Of a DNA stretch of 55,570 nucleotides, positions 1 to 9,652 are shown one piece after another (positions within the stretch are counted from its first letter, which is position 1; every line of letters starts with the position of its first letter). The position numbers and the translations under genes were made by a program. Under the pieces are notes generated by a model. It was not told the origin of the DNA, did not search any database, and saw only the letters and a list, made by a program, of their open reading frames with translations. Source of the DNA: Prevotella pallens ATCC 700821 (GTDB lineage: Bacteria > Bacteroidota > Bacteroidia > Bacteroidales > Bacteroidaceae); NCBI RefSeq assembly GCF_000220255.1, contig NZ_GL982513.1, positions 1,904,391 to 1,959,960 on the forward strand. The letters run 5' to 3'.

Positions 1-184
1 TTCACGTTATGAATTGCCATCAGAAGAAGAACCTATATGGAAAGAATGCTTTGGTAGAATAGATATTTTCATAAGTAAAAATGAAACTATGTATAACTAT
101 CCATATATCTATAATGTCCATATTGACTATTGGGATCAAATAAACACAGATAAACATGAAAATAAATTATTAGACGAACTATAG
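1..184 (+). CDS. 3' end of an unrecognised gene (partial)
   Basis: An open frame runs from the window edge (codons starting at base 2) to a TAG at 182-184, giving about 60 C-terminal residues. They are acidic and aromatic, with SEEEPIWKECFGRIDIF near the start and NKLLDEL at the end. No family is recognised and the start lies outside the window. A 78-aa frame on the opposite strand (87-323) overlaps it and looks like a shadow. The 171 bases after it show no gene or clear terminator. The charged, aromatic composition recalls small immunity-type proteins, but that is only an impression. Confidence 0.5.
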   Translation, partial: SRYELPSEEEPIWKECFGRIDIFISKNETMYNYPYIYNVHIDYWDQINTDKHENKLLDEL

Positions 185-355
185 TTCTTTCCATAATACT
201 AATAACATTGTCAATGTTCCTGAACATTATTTCCGATATTTTGGGGCATTTGTGTTTGTTAGTTTCAGTATTCCATATAAAAGTCAGTAGCCTTTTTTGT
301 TCGCCACTATGTATTTTTGACATATAGGTCGAATAAATAGCTTTATATCCCCATA

Positions 356-946
356 CTAAGCAAACGAAAGACTATTCAGTCGCATTTCAAGCTGTTCGGC
401 GAATGATTTGCGAATAGAGAGTACAATTTCGCAAGTGTTATCAAACTTTTGTTCAACGATGTTAGCATTCATATCCTTTACTATTTTCATAACATCGTTC
501 ATCATTGGATAAGAAAAGGTGTAATGAACAATGTGCTCTACAAACTTTTCTTCTATTTTCGAATGTGCTATTCCGTCTGCAGCGGCTTCGCGATATGCAA
601 CAATCAGTCCACTCGTACCAAGCTTTACGCCACCAAAATATCTGATTACACAAATTAAAGTATTAGTAATATCGTTGCTTATAAGCTGACCAAGAATAGG
701 TTTACCTGCAGTTGAAGAAGGCTCTCCATCGTCATTAGCACGAAATTCAGCACCATCAGCCCCTAAACGATAAGCATAACAACAGTGCCGCGCATCATAA
801 TACTTCTTTTTATAATGCCTCACAACATCTAAAGCTTCTTCAGCAGATTCGATATGATGCACAAAGGCGAGGAATTTACTCCTCTTTTCGGAATAAAACC
901 CCTCGCCTATTGTGTCTTTGTGTACTGTTTTATACTTATCGGTCAT
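356..946 (-). CDS. YigZ/IMPACT family protein
   Basis: This 196-residue protein matches the YigZ/IMPACT (UPF0029) family. The N-terminal domain contains KRSKFLAFVHHIESAEEA, then DARHCCYAYRLG at about 52-63, NDDGEPSSTAGKPIL at about 71-85 and VIRYFGGVKLGTSGL at about 100-114, all hallmarks of the fold. The C-terminal part is the smaller ferredoxin-like domain. Eukaryotic IMPACT acts on GCN2 signalling; the bacterial role is not settled, with translation-linked functions proposed. It lies 42 bases after the DUF1015 gene on the same strand and may be the last gene of the serine-synthesis unit. The length is normal for the family. Confidence 0.9.
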   Translation of the reverse strand: MTDKYKTVHKDTIGEGFYSEKRSKFLAFVHHIESAEEALDVVRHYKKKYYDARHCCYAYRLGADGAEFRANDDGEPSSTAGKPILGQLISNDITNTLICVIRYFGGVKLGTSGLIVAYREAAADGIAHSKIEEKFVEHIVHYTFSYPMMNDVMKIVKDMNANIVEQKFDNTCEIVLSIRKSFAEQLEMRLNSLSFA

Positions 947-988
947 TAATTAACTTGATATAAAATCAGCATTAATGATATTCTATAC

Positions 989-2236
989 TTACGAAAGCTT
1001 GTGAATAATAAGTCCTGAACGAAGTTTTGGCTCAAACCAAGTTGCCTTTGGAGGCATAATCTTTCCACTATCAGCAATATCCATAATTTGTTGCATAGAT
1101 ACAGGGTAAAGTGCCAAAGCCATCTTCATTTCACCACTATCTACACGTTTCTTAAGTTCTTCTAAACCACGAAGACCGCCAACAAAGTCTATACGATCGC
1201 TTGAACGTAAATCTTTTATATCGAGAAGTTCATCGAGAATCAAACGACTTGATATATCAACATCGAGCACGCCAATAGGATCGTTGTTATCGTATGTACC
1301 TTCTTTAGCTGTGAGAGAGTACCACTCGCCATCTAAATATAGTGAGAACTCATGTAAATGAGCTGGTTTATAAATAGCAGTACCTTTCTTTTCTACTATG
1401 AAGTTCTTGTTCAATGCTTCGAGGAACTGTGCAGGAGTCATACCATTCAAATCTTTAACAACACGGTTGTAATCGAGAATAGTAAGCTCAGAAGCTTGGA
1501 AGCAAACAGCCATAAAGTAGTTATATTCCTCTTTACCTGTATGATTTGGATTAGCTTTTGCTTTCTCTCCACCCACAAGACCAGCTGCAGCAGAACGGTG
1601 ATGCCCGTCTGCAATATAAAGACTTGGCGTCTTTGCAAATTCTTCAGTAATAGTCTTTATATCTTTATCATCAGAGACTACCCAAAGTTGGTGACGGAAA
1701 CCATCAATAGGAGCAATGAAGTCGTATTCTGGAGTAGTAGCAGCATAGCGAGATGTAATTTCTTTCAACACAGGATTATCTGGATAAGCAAAGAAAACAG
1801 GTTCTATATTTGCATCGTTTACACGAACATGCTTCATACGATCTTCTTCCTTGTCGCGGCGTGTAAGTTCATGTTTCTTTATAACACCATTTACATAATC
1901 TTGACAAGCAGCGCCAACAACAATACCATATTGTGTCTTGCCATTCATTGTTTGAGCATAAATGTAGTATTGTTCTTTATCGTCTTGCACCAACCAACCC
2001 TTGTCTTGGAACATCTTAAAATTCTCAGCAGCCTTTTCGTAAACACGTGGATCGTATTCACTTGTACCTTCTGGGAAATCTATTTCTGGTTTAATGATAT
2101 GATAAAGACTTTTTTCGTTTCCTTTAGCTTCTTCACGTGCTTCCTCTGAATTTAATACATCGTATGGACGACTTTCTACTTGTTCTACGAATTCCTTTGG
2201 AGGACGAACACCTTTAAATGGTTTTACTATTGCCAT
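989..2236 (-). CDS. DUF1015 family protein, candidate serine kinase
   Basis: This 415-residue protein belongs to the DUF1015 family. Diagnostic segments are VKPFKGVRPP at residues 4-13, KKHELTRRDKEEDRMKH at about 120-136 and SLYIADGHHRSAAAG at about 205-219. The DGHHR motif resembles the nucleotide-binding motif of ParB-type serine kinases. From memory, and not verified here, some members of this family have been reported to phosphorylate free serine using pyrophosphate. The context agrees: it follows serC and serA on the same strand (93 bases after serA) and no serB phosphatase is in the window. It could make O-phosphoserine or run the reverse reaction; that is inference. The start is the ATG 13 bases after a purine-poor leader, with no strong ribosome site. 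Confidence 0.85.
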   Translation of the reverse strand: MAIVKPFKGVRPPKEFVEQVESRPYDVLNSEEAREEAKGNEKSLYHIIKPEIDFPEGTSEYDPRVYEKAAENFKMFQDKGWLVQDDKEQYYIYAQTMNGKTQYGIVVGAACQDYVNGVIKKHELTRRDKEEDRMKHVRVNDANIEPVFFAYPDNPVLKEITSRYAATTPEYDFIAPIDGFRHQLWVVSDDKDIKTITEEFAKTPSLYIADGHHRSAAAGLVGGEKAKANPNHTGKEEYNYFMAVCFQASELTILDYNRVVKDLNGMTPAQFLEALNKNFIVEKKGTAIYKPAHLHEFSLYLDGEWYSLTAKEGTYDNNDPIGVLDVDISSRLILDELLDIKDLRSSDRIDFVGGLRGLEELKKRVDSGEMKMALALYPVSMQQIMDIADSGKIMPPKATWFEPKLRSGLIIHKLS

Positions 2237-2329
2237 AATATGTTGTAGATATAAAATAAAAGCAGACTATCATGGCTTTTGCTGTTTTATAAGCATAGTT
2301 CCTAATAATCTGCAATATGAGTTTAAATA

Positions 2330-3247
2330 TTATTTATTTACTTGGAATTTGGTATCACCGTTAGCAAAGAAAGCATTTATTTGCTTTGCAGCTGCAATAC
2401 CAGCGTTGATGTTAGCCTCTGCTGTTTGAGCACCCATCTTCTTAGGTGTACTGAAGTAACGACCTTCGAACTTAGCAAATTCAGCATCAGCATCTGGCTT
2501 AATATCTGTGATAAACTTCAAATCTTCACGCTCCGCCATCAACTTGATGAGTTCTGGTTCGTTGATAACTTCTTTTCGTGCAGTATTGATAAGAGTTGCT
2601 CCCTTAGACATCTTATTCACGAGAGCATAGTTAATACTCTGTTTTGTTTCAGGAGTTGCAGGAATATGGAGAGAAACAATATCGCAAGTCTCAAATAAAG
2701 CTTCTTGATTATCAACAGCCTTCACATCTGCAGCCTCGATAACTTCTTTTGGACAGAAAGCATCATAAGCATAAACCTCCATATTGAAACCTTTAGCAAT
2801 ACGAGCTACATTACGCCCAACGTTACCAAATGCAAGGATACCAAGTTTCTTACCCATCAATTCTGAACCACTCTTACCATTATAGAAATTGCGAGCACCA
2901 TAAACAAGAAGTCCTAAAACTAGTTCAGCGACAGCATTAGAGTTCTGACCTGGAGTATTTTCTGCAACTACATTGTGTGCAGTTGCTGCAGCAAGGTCAA
3001 TATTATCGTAACCAGCACCAGCTCGAACAACTATTTTTAAATTCTTAGCAGCATCAAATACCTCTGCTGTTGCTTTATCTGAACGAATGATAAGTGCATC
3101 AACGTCTTTTACAGCATCTAACAACTGAGCTTTTTCTGTATATTTTTCTAAAAGTGCAAGTTCGTGTCCAGCACCTTCTATTTCTTTTCTAATACCTTCA
3201 ACAGCTGCTGCTGCAAATGGTTTTTCTGTTGCGATTAAAACCTTCAT
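2330..3247 (-). CDS. serA: D-3-phosphoglycerate dehydrogenase, short form without ACT domain
   Basis: It oxidises 3-phosphoglycerate to 3-phosphohydroxypyruvate with NAD, the first step of serine synthesis. The 305 residues hold the two dehydrogenase domains: the nucleotide-binding motif GILAFGNVG at 136-144, the catalytic Arg in NTARKE at 221-226, and the conserved RAGAGYDNID at 75-84. There is no C-terminal ACT domain, so feedback by serine through that route is not expected. The position of the usual catalytic His (normally TPHxG) reads TPKKMG, with Lys269. A Lys at this site is recalled for the short SerA of Bacteroidetes and Entamoeba. It follows serC by 77 bases. Confidence 0.93.
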   Translation of the reverse strand: MKVLIATEKPFAAAAVEGIRKEIEGAGHELALLEKYTEKAQLLDAVKDVDALIIRSDKATAEVFDAAKNLKIVVRAGAGYDNIDLAAATAHNVVAENTPGQNSNAVAELVLGLLVYGARNFYNGKSGSELMGKKLGILAFGNVGRNVARIAKGFNMEVYAYDAFCPKEVIEAADVKAVDNQEALFETCDIVSLHIPATPETKQSINYALVNKMSKGATLINTARKEVINEPELIKLMAEREDLKFITDIKPDADAEFAKFEGRYFSTPKKMGAQTAEANINAGIAAAKQINAFFANGDTKFQVNK

Positions 3248-3324
3248 AGTAATAAATTTTTATAATGCAAGTACACGGATATAACCTATTAGAGGTCTAT
3301 CCGTGCCTTTACTATATTTTCTAA

Positions 3325-4395
3325 TTAATGCTTAGCCTCAAATTCTTTCATAGTTTCAACAAGAGCCTTGCAGCCTTCTACTGTCATTGCATTGTAGCAA
3401 CTTGCACGGAAGCCACCAACATCACGGTGTCCCTTGATACCAACCATACCTCTTTCTGTAGCAAATTTGAAGAACTCATCTTGAAGTTCTGCATACTCAT
3501 CATTGAGAACGAAGCAGATATTCATATAAGAGCGATCTTCCTCACATTTTACTGTACCACGGAACAACTTGTTACGATCAATTTCATTGTAAACAATATC
3601 TGCACGTTCCTTAGCAAGTTTTTCCATTGCTACTACACCACCATTAGCCTTAATCCAACGGAGATTCTCCATTGCTGTGTAGATTGGTACTACAGGAGGA
3701 GTATTGAACATAGAACCCTTCTTGATATGTGTACGATAATCCAACATTGTTGGTATTTCGCGCTGTACACGACCAAGAACTTCGTCCTTAATAATAAGGA
3801 ATGTAACACCAGCCATAGAGAGGTTCTTCTGCGCACCACCATAAATACAATCGTACTTAGAAACATCTACTGGACGACTGAAAATATCAGAAGACATATC
3901 ACCTATCATACGAACAGGTACATCTAAATCTTTATGATATTCTGTACCATATATTGTATTGTTAGTTGTTACATGCAAATAATCCAAATCTGTTGGAACA
4001 TCAAAATTCTTTGGAAGATATGTGTAGTTTTCATCTGCAGATGATGCAACTTCAACAACCTCACCAAACATTTTAGCTTCTTTCATTGCTTTCTTTGCCC
4101 AAACACCTGTATTTAGGTAACCTGCCTTCTTTACCAAGAAGTTGAAAGGAATCATGCAGAACTCAAGTGATGCACCACCACCTAAGAATAATACTGAATA
4201 GCCTTCAGGAACATTTAGTATTTCCTTTACCAAAGCCATTGCTTCATCCATTACAGGTTGAAAATCCTTTGAACGGTGGCTGATTTCAGCGATTGAAAGA
4301 CCAATTCCGTTGAAATCTAAGATAGCACTTGCTGTTTTCTCTATTACTTCGCGTGGAAGAATACATGGACCAGCACCAAAATTGTACTTCTTCAT
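3325..4395 (-). CDS. serC: Phosphoserine aminotransferase
   Basis: A PLP enzyme that transfers an amino group from glutamate to 3-phosphohydroxypyruvate, the second step of serine synthesis; the family also serves pyridoxal phosphate synthesis, and pdxA lies elsewhere in this window. The 356-residue length is normal. The N-terminus [10 protein letters not shown], the ISHRSKDF segment at about 39-46 and the PLP-lysine region [12 protein letters not shown] at about 187-198 are typical. First gene of the minus-strand unit serC-serA-DUF1015-yigZ. A TAATTTCG box on the minus strand at 4480-4487 is a plausible promoter -7 element. Confidence 0.96.
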   Translation of the reverse strand: MKKYNFGAGPCILPREVIEKTASAILDFNGIGLSIAEISHRSKDFQPVMDEAMALVKEILNVPEGYSVLFLGGGASLEFCMIPFNFLVKKAGYLNTGVWAKKAMKEAKMFGEVVEVASSADENYTYLPKNFDVPTDLDYLHVTTNNTIYGTEYHKDLDVPVRMIGDMSSDIFSRPVDVSKYDCIYGGAQKNLSMAGVTFLIIKDEVLGRVQREIPTMLDYRTHIKKGSMFNTPPVVPIYTAMENLRWIKANGGVVAMEKLAKERADIVYNEIDRNKLFRGTVKCEEDRSYMNICFVLNDEYAELQDEFFKFATERGMVGIKGHRDVGGFRASCYNAMTVEGCKALVETMKEFEAKH

Positions 4396-4601
4396 GATGT
4401 CTTAATTTTTTAGTTGAACTTATTTATTATTATATTATTATATTCCTCAAAAGGGCGTATAGACTTAGTCATACGTCTGCGAAATTAAAGTTTTTATTTG
4501 ACATAGGCAAATATTTAAGCATATTTTTACTTTCTATTTTTATTGTCTCATCAATCCTTTTGCTTGTAATCTATAAATTATACAGCATTATAACACAACT
4601 A

Positions 4602-5918
4602 TCACTTCACTTCTTCCACAACGGTACTAATACCCTTTATTTTCTCACCTTTCGTCATCTTTAGAATTTGGGATATTTTTGTTCGAGATACTGCTACATA
4701 AGAAAAACGTGGCATTATGTCTATCTTTCCTATATCCATTCGTTCCACTCCTGCTTTTTTACATAAAAAACCTACTATATCGCCCTTGGATATCTTGTCT
4801 TTCTTTCCTTTACCAATATATAATGTAGACATTCGCGCTGGTTTTATGGTAGGCAATACATCTGGAAGTTCCATAATATCAACCTTTTGGTTTATATAAT
4901 TAGGAAGTTGCTCATCTGGACCTAACAAGAAATATATATTACCGCATTTATCCCAACGCGCAGTTCTCCCCACTCGATGAATATATTCGTCTTCGTTTTC
5001 TGGAAAGTGATAATGAATAATATTATCTACATCGGGAATATCTAAACCTCTTGCTCCTAAATTTGTACTTACAAGAATGTTAGTTGAACCATTCGAAAAT
5101 CGATATAACATTGCTTCACGTTCTTTCTGTTCTAATCCGCCATGGAATATAGAAACAGAAAAACCTTCTTCCTGTAAATAAGTAGCAGTACGAATAACAG
5201 ATTCTCGATAGTTTAAGAATACAATACTACTCTTGTCGCCAAGATATTTCAATAAATCAGAAAGAGTCTCTAACTTGTCTCTCTTTGTACTATAAACTGT
5301 ATGTAATTGAACACGATTAGAAGTTTCGTCTTCATTATTCCTATAATCTATGCAAATATTAGAGCCTATATTTATAAACTTTGGGATAGAATCCGCCTCA
5401 GTTGCAGATAATAATATACGACGCCTCACCATAGGCAACTTATCTACAACTTCTTGCATCTCTTGTTGAAATCCCATCTCTAAACACTTATCAAATTCAT
5501 CAATAATAAGCCATTGTATAGTTTTTGATTCAAAATTTTCCTTATCAAGATGATCGTTCAATCTACCTGGAGTCGCAAAAATGATTTGTGGTTTCACATT
5601 ACGCATTTCACGATGTTCGTCCATTGTTGGTCTACCACCATAAAGAGCCATTACTCTTAAACCTGATTTTATATCTTGGACTACATTTGCCGACTGTTTT
5701 GCTAATTCTCTTCCAGGTACTAATACAACCGCCTGAACCTCATCTTTTGTTGGGTCTAATAATTCTATCAAAGGCAACAAATAAGCATAAGTTTTCCCAG
5801 ACCCAGTTGGCGACAACACTATAACATCTTTATTGGAATGCAAGATTGCCTTGGAGGTAGCTTCTTGCATTTCGTTTAGCGTTATATCTAATTTCTCTAT
5901 TACTTCATTTAGCTTCAT
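4602..5918 (-). CDS. DEAD-box RNA helicase, DbpA-like
   Basis: A 438-residue ATP-dependent RNA helicase. Motif I SPTGSGKT lies at 36-43, Ia PGRELA near 68-73, TPGR at 116-119, motif II at 140-143, SAT at 171-173, and the motif VI region HRVGRTAR near 315. Motif II reads DEFD instead of DEAD. The last 75 or so residues, with KISKGDIVGFLCKKAGV, form a DbpA-type RNA-binding domain, which in DbpA recognises 23S rRNA, so a role in 50S assembly is likely. Its start overlaps the end of the upstream TPR gene by 14 bases, indicating co-transcription. Confidence 0.9.
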   Translation of the reverse strand: MKLNEVIEKLDITLNEMQEATSKAILHSNKDVIVLSPTGSGKTYAYLLPLIELLDPTKDEVQAVVLVPGRELAKQSANVVQDIKSGLRVMALYGGRPTMDEHREMRNVKPQIIFATPGRLNDHLDKENFESKTIQWLIIDEFDKCLEMGFQQEMQEVVDKLPMVRRRILLSATEADSIPKFINIGSNICIDYRNNEDETSNRVQLHTVYSTKRDKLETLSDLLKYLGDKSSIVFLNYRESVIRTATYLQEEGFSVSIFHGGLEQKEREAMLYRFSNGSTNILVSTNLGARGLDIPDVDNIIHYHFPENEDEYIHRVGRTARWDKCGNIYFLLGPDEQLPNYINQKVDIMELPDVLPTIKPARMSTLYIGKGKKDKISKGDIVGFLCKKAGVERMDIGKIDIMPRFSYVAVSRTKISQILKMTKGEKIKGISTVVEEVK

Positions 5919-7116
5919 TACGCAATTTATCTATTTCGTCAAATTCTTTTCCCATATTTAAATTCAAATAAATTGTATATAATGGTGCTAGCCATTTATC
6001 TCGTGCTTTTGGTGCCAATCTTTTGTATTGTTCTAAATATGGCATTGCAGTTTCATACAATTTATTTATTTTAACTCGTTTAGAACGATTTTGTTGAGTT
6101 TTGGCTAACTCTATAGCCTGGTCAAAATATGCTAATCCTAAATTACAATATGCATCAGCAAAATCAGCCTTCTCTTGTATCAGTTTTAAACAAATATCTA
6201 TACATTCTTTATAACGTCCAAGGTTAAGCAATACCGTACTCTTTGTGAAACGGAACAATACACTTGTTGAATCAGTCTCTAAAGCTTTATCTGTTATTTG
6301 GAGTGCCATTTGGTTATCTCCATTTTTAACATAATATTCCACTAATCGAGGAAAGAAAAATGCGAAATTGGGATATTCTTTAAAACCTTCTTGCAAAGCT
6401 TTAAGGTATTTTGTTGTATCTTTTTGCATTAAATAAGCACTAGCCTCATACTGTCTCACAAAGTTCAACATAGAACTATCACGTTCTGCCAAATTCAGAT
6501 ACCGCATTGTTTTTTCTGTATCTCCCAATTTATAACCACAATACATTGCCCAATAAGCAGCATGGGGCATTAAATCATCTTTATGCTCATAATCATAACC
6601 GATAAAAAGCGACTGTTTATCCGTCTTGATATAATTATCAAAATAATCGTAAGCAGTTTTATAATCCTTCACATGGAGGAAATATGTGCCACCATTAAAA
6701 AGGTTTGGTCTAATAGAATTTAAAAATTGAGCATGACGTTCTCTATATTTTGGAAGTACGGGAGATGGCATATTCAGGTGTGCATCAATAGAATCGAATT
6801 TTGCCATAGTCTCATACATTCGTTTTGTTACAGAGAAGAAAGCTGCGGTATCATATTGTTGTTTTAAATACAATTTTTCATTACCTTGTTCATATTGCTT
6901 CATCAATATATCACAAAGCATTACCCAAATTTTAGTATTAGTGCGATTTACCGAATCCTCTAATAAGTTCTGCATAGATTTCTCCGCCTTCACTAACTCT
7001 TTTCCTGTTTTCAGTGATTCGCGAGCTGTTGCCAATTGTTTCTTTTGAGCATACAATAACATAGGGCTAAATATAAATACAAGAAACAATATGCTCTTTA
7101 AAATATTTTTTTTCAC
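5905..7116 (-). CDS. Secreted TPR protein, first of three relatives
   Basis: A 403-residue protein with an N-terminal signal peptide (MKKNILKSILFLVFIF to LLYAQ, cleavage near residue 24). The rest is alpha-helical with tetratricopeptide-like repeats, for example FADAYCNLGLAYFDQAIEL around 335-353. It shares with the next two genes a layout of signal peptide, a segment with MP followed by a PKY-type stretch, then a NGGTYFL or NGGVYYQ segment and TPR helices, so the three look like tandem paralogues. It probably acts in the periplasm or at the outer membrane as a binding scaffold; no enzymatic motif is seen. It is 5 bases from the second copy and overlaps the helicase gene. Confidence 0.82.
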   Translation of the reverse strand: MKKNILKSILFLVFIFSPMLLYAQKKQLATARESLKTGKELVKAEKSMQNLLEDSVNRTNTKIWVMLCDILMKQYEQGNEKLYLKQQYDTAAFFSVTKRMYETMAKFDSIDAHLNMPSPVLPKYRERHAQFLNSIRPNLFNGGTYFLHVKDYKTAYDYFDNYIKTDKQSLFIGYDYEHKDDLMPHAAYWAMYCGYKLGDTEKTMRYLNLAERDSSMLNFVRQYEASAYLMQKDTTKYLKALQEGFKEYPNFAFFFPRLVEYYVKNGDNQMALQITDKALETDSTSVLFRFTKSTVLLNLGRYKECIDICLKLIQEKADFADAYCNLGLAYFDQAIELAKTQQNRSKRVKINKLYETAMPYLEQYKRLAPKARDKWLAPLYTIYLNLNMGKEFDEIDKLRNEAK

Positions 7117-7121
7117 CTCGT

Positions 7122-8225
7122 TTATTTATTTGTCAGTCCTTCTAATTCTTGTGCCTTTATTTTATCTCCTAACATAGTATAAGCCATATAAAGAGGGTTT
7201 ACCCAATCTACCTTATTACGTCGAGGATCTTTTGCTTTTACTCTTTCAAGATAATTTCGTGCATCGGCAAAATATATCATATAATCATTTTCTTGTATTG
7301 GTATTCCCTTCTTTTGTTTTTCTAACATTTCGTTTCTCATTTCTAATCCTCGCATATTCAAACACACACCAATATTAAAAGCTATTGGAATTAAATTAGG
7401 CGATAGCTGATCTGCCAGTTTATATGCTTCTATTGCCTCGTCCCATCTTCCTGCTTGCATAGCTATCTCGCCTTTCAATATCCACGGTATTGACGATTTC
7501 GAATTATTTACCAACTGATGGTCTATAAAACTTTCTATATTAAATCGGGCTGTAGAATGCTGATAAAACTTCATTAACCAAGAAAAATATTTTGTATTTG
7601 TTGGTTCTGTTTCATATAATTTTGCTAGAACGCCAAGATATTTTAATGAGTCATCTGCATTTTTCATTTGTTCTCCCATACATTCTGTCTTCACTTCTAC
7701 AGCTGGTTGTGCTGTTTCATCATATTGTATGGCGATATTAGCATATTTCTCTGCTAATCTAAAATTCCTAGTTTTTAAATAATCATAAGCCAAATAATAT
7801 GCAGCAATTCCACTTTCATCAGGAATATCTGCTACCAAAGAATTTGTTCTTGTTGTTAAATAAAGTTCTAAAGCTTTCTGTCCTTCTATTTTCGTATAAT
7901 TATTTTTTAATAGGAACTGACCTGCATCTATCAACATTGGATACAATGTTGATATGCGTTGTTGGTTTTCTTTACTGAATTCTGGTTTAATTTTACCTTT
8001 ACGATTAGGCATTCTATCATATTCATCGCATTTTAACGAAGACAATATTCCATCTACCACAGCACGATAGATAGCGAGCGAATCCCTATCCGTATTCGAT
8101 TGTACTCTTTGATATGCAGTTTCAGCTTGTTTATTAAATTTTTCAGCGTTTACCTTATTATTCTGTGCCTGCGCTGACAAAAAACAGAAAGACAAAAATA
8201 AAACATATATCGTTAATTTCCTCAT
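7122..8225 (-). CDS. Secreted TPR protein, second of three relatives
   Basis: A 367-residue protein with signal peptide MRKLTIYVLFLSFCFLSAQA. It carries the motif MPNRKGKIKPEF near residue 70, nearly the same as in the third copy (MPNQKGKVKPKY), followed by TPR helices including AGRWDEAIEAYKLADQLSPN around 255-275. The C-terminal pattern, with a loop of about 20 residues before 'VNPLYMAYTMLG', parallels the 'AIPLYGSYYFVKG' end of the third copy and the 'LAPLYTIYLNLN' end of the first. Likely exported and co-transcribed with the first copy. Function unknown. Confidence 0.82.
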   Translation of the reverse strand: MRKLTIYVLFLSFCFLSAQAQNNKVNAEKFNKQAETAYQRVQSNTDRDSLAIYRAVVDGILSSLKCDEYDRMPNRKGKIKPEFSKENQQRISTLYPMLIDAGQFLLKNNYTKIEGQKALELYLTTRTNSLVADIPDESGIAAYYLAYDYLKTRNFRLAEKYANIAIQYDETAQPAVEVKTECMGEQMKNADDSLKYLGVLAKLYETEPTNTKYFSWLMKFYQHSTARFNIESFIDHQLVNNSKSSIPWILKGEIAMQAGRWDEAIEAYKLADQLSPNLIPIAFNIGVCLNMRGLEMRNEMLEKQKKGIPIQENDYMIYFADARNYLERVKAKDPRRNKVDWVNPLYMAYTMLGDKIKAQELEGLTNK

Positions 8226-8353
8226 AAGCTTTCATTTTGTAGTATAACTTTCTCATCTTTACTGTTATAAAGAGAAAAAAATCTCCAAATCAGTTTTTAT
8301 TAGTTTTTCTATCATTCTTTATTGATAGAATAGAGATGAGACTTATAAAAATA

Positions 8354-8386
8354 TCCCCCTTTGGCAAAAAGAACACCAAAGAGGGA
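8354..8386 (-). terminator. Hairpin terminator after third TPR gene
   Basis: Arms 8354-8364 and 8376-8386 pair over 11 bp on the minus strand with one G-U, loop of 11, followed by a T-rich stretch. It lies 13 bases past the stop of the 8399-9652 gene and separates it from the other two TPR genes. Confidence 0.65.
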
Positions 8387-8398
8387 CATATATTTATA

Positions 8399-9652
8399 TT
8401 ATTCAGCATAACCTGCATCGGCAGCAAGAGCTTTTGTTTCAGGAGCCTCAGGTCCTTTTACAAAATAATAGCTACCATAGAGAGGGATTGCCCATAAGTT
8501 TTTACTTTGCTTTGCAGTATCAAGAGCTTTTGCTTTCTCTAAATAAGAAATTGCTTCATTGTAAACAACATTGAATTGTGCACGTGCTTCTTTGGTCAAA
8601 TTTTTCACAGCCATTACACGTTCTTGAGCTTTATAGAACAGACACTGTCCAATAGAAGCATTAATTGCTATTTGTGCACTCTCATCAGTTGCTAATGGTA
8701 ATGCTTTCTTTAATGCATCAACTGCGGCATCATAATTTTTTCTAACACTTTCAAATTGTCCTTTTAAAACTAATGCACTGTAGCTTTTAGGGTCTTTTGC
8801 AAGATGCGCATCTATTATTTGCATTGCTTTATCGCCCATACCAAGTGAATTGTAAGTAGAAGCTAATGTTGAAAGAATTGCTTCGTTACTTGGATCTTGT
8901 GTATAAATTTCAGCAAGTTTATTTGCGTATGCTAGAGAATCTTCACGTGTCTTTAGTTGTGAACCTAAGATAGCTAATTTTAAGTTTTGCACTTCTTTAG
9001 CACGTTCCTTGTTGTCTTTTGCATATTCTATATATTTCTCTGCCTTTGCAAAATCGTTATTTTGGTAAGCATATACAGCTGCAAAGTAAGCTATTTCTGG
9101 CAAATTTTGGTCTTGTCCTTTAAAGCTTGCAAATTCTGGATAACCTGCAGATTCTACATATTCTGCTAAGTATTTATATGCCATTTTATCATCTTTACCT
9201 TGATAATAAACACCACCATTAATCAAGTCGTTACGAAGTTTATAAACACTTTCTACCAAAGCTGCATATTTTGGCTTTACCTTACCTTTTTGGTTTGGCA
9301 TATTATCGTATTTTATAGCTTCTACACCTGAATTAAAGGCTGCGCCAACAGCAGCATAAAGTCCTTTTTCATCTACAGGTTTATTACCTTCTTTACCCAT
9401 TTGTTTTTGGGTTTCGTTCTCTAGCTGAATACCTTCTTCATAGTTTACCTTCTTCATTGCCAACTCGTAAAGCCGATTGTAAGCTTTAGCTTTTTCTTCA
9501 TTTCCTGCAAGTTGATCTAAAGTAGACTGTACAAGATTAGCAGCTTCAGCATAGTTCTGAGCTTTTAAAATTGCTTTTAATGGTTCGCTGTCTCCAGCAA
9601 ATGCAGTAGATGTTCCTATTAACATCATTACTGCCAAAATAATTTTTTTCAT
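8399..9652 (-). CDS. Secreted TPR protein, third of three relatives
   Basis: A 417-residue protein with signal peptide MKKIILAVMMLIGTSTAFAG. It contains the MPNQKGKVKPKY motif near residue 121, then a NGGVYYQGKDDKMAYKYLAEYV segment around 146-167 also found in the first copy, and several TPR units such as DPSNEAILSTLASTYNSLGM. The C-terminus ends in an Ala/Pro-rich tail. It is bounded by a terminator on one side and lies 101 bases after gyrA on the other. Export is supported by the signal peptide; the partner or substrate is unknown. Confidence 0.83.
   Translation of the reverse strand: MKKIILAVMMLIGTSTAFAGDSEPLKAILKAQNYAEAANLVQSTLDQLAGNEEKAKAYNRLYELAMKKVNYEEGIQLENETQKQMGKEGNKPVDEKGLYAAVGAAFNSGVEAIKYDNMPNQKGKVKPKYAALVESVYKLRNDLINGGVYYQGKDDKMAYKYLAEYVESAGYPEFASFKGQDQNLPEIAYFAAVYAYQNNDFAKAEKYIEYAKDNKERAKEVQNLKLAILGSQLKTREDSLAYANKLAEIYTQDPSNEAILSTLASTYNSLGMGDKAMQIIDAHLAKDPKSYSALVLKGQFESVRKNYDAAVDALKKALPLATDESAQIAINASIGQCLFYKAQERVMAVKNLTKEARAQFNVVYNEAISYLEKAKALDTAKQSKNLWAIPLYGSYYFVKGPEAPETKALAADAGYAE

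Noticed and set aside
87..323. 78-codon minus-strand frame
   Set aside because: It overlaps the partial plus-strand frame and shows no family, promoter or ribosome site.
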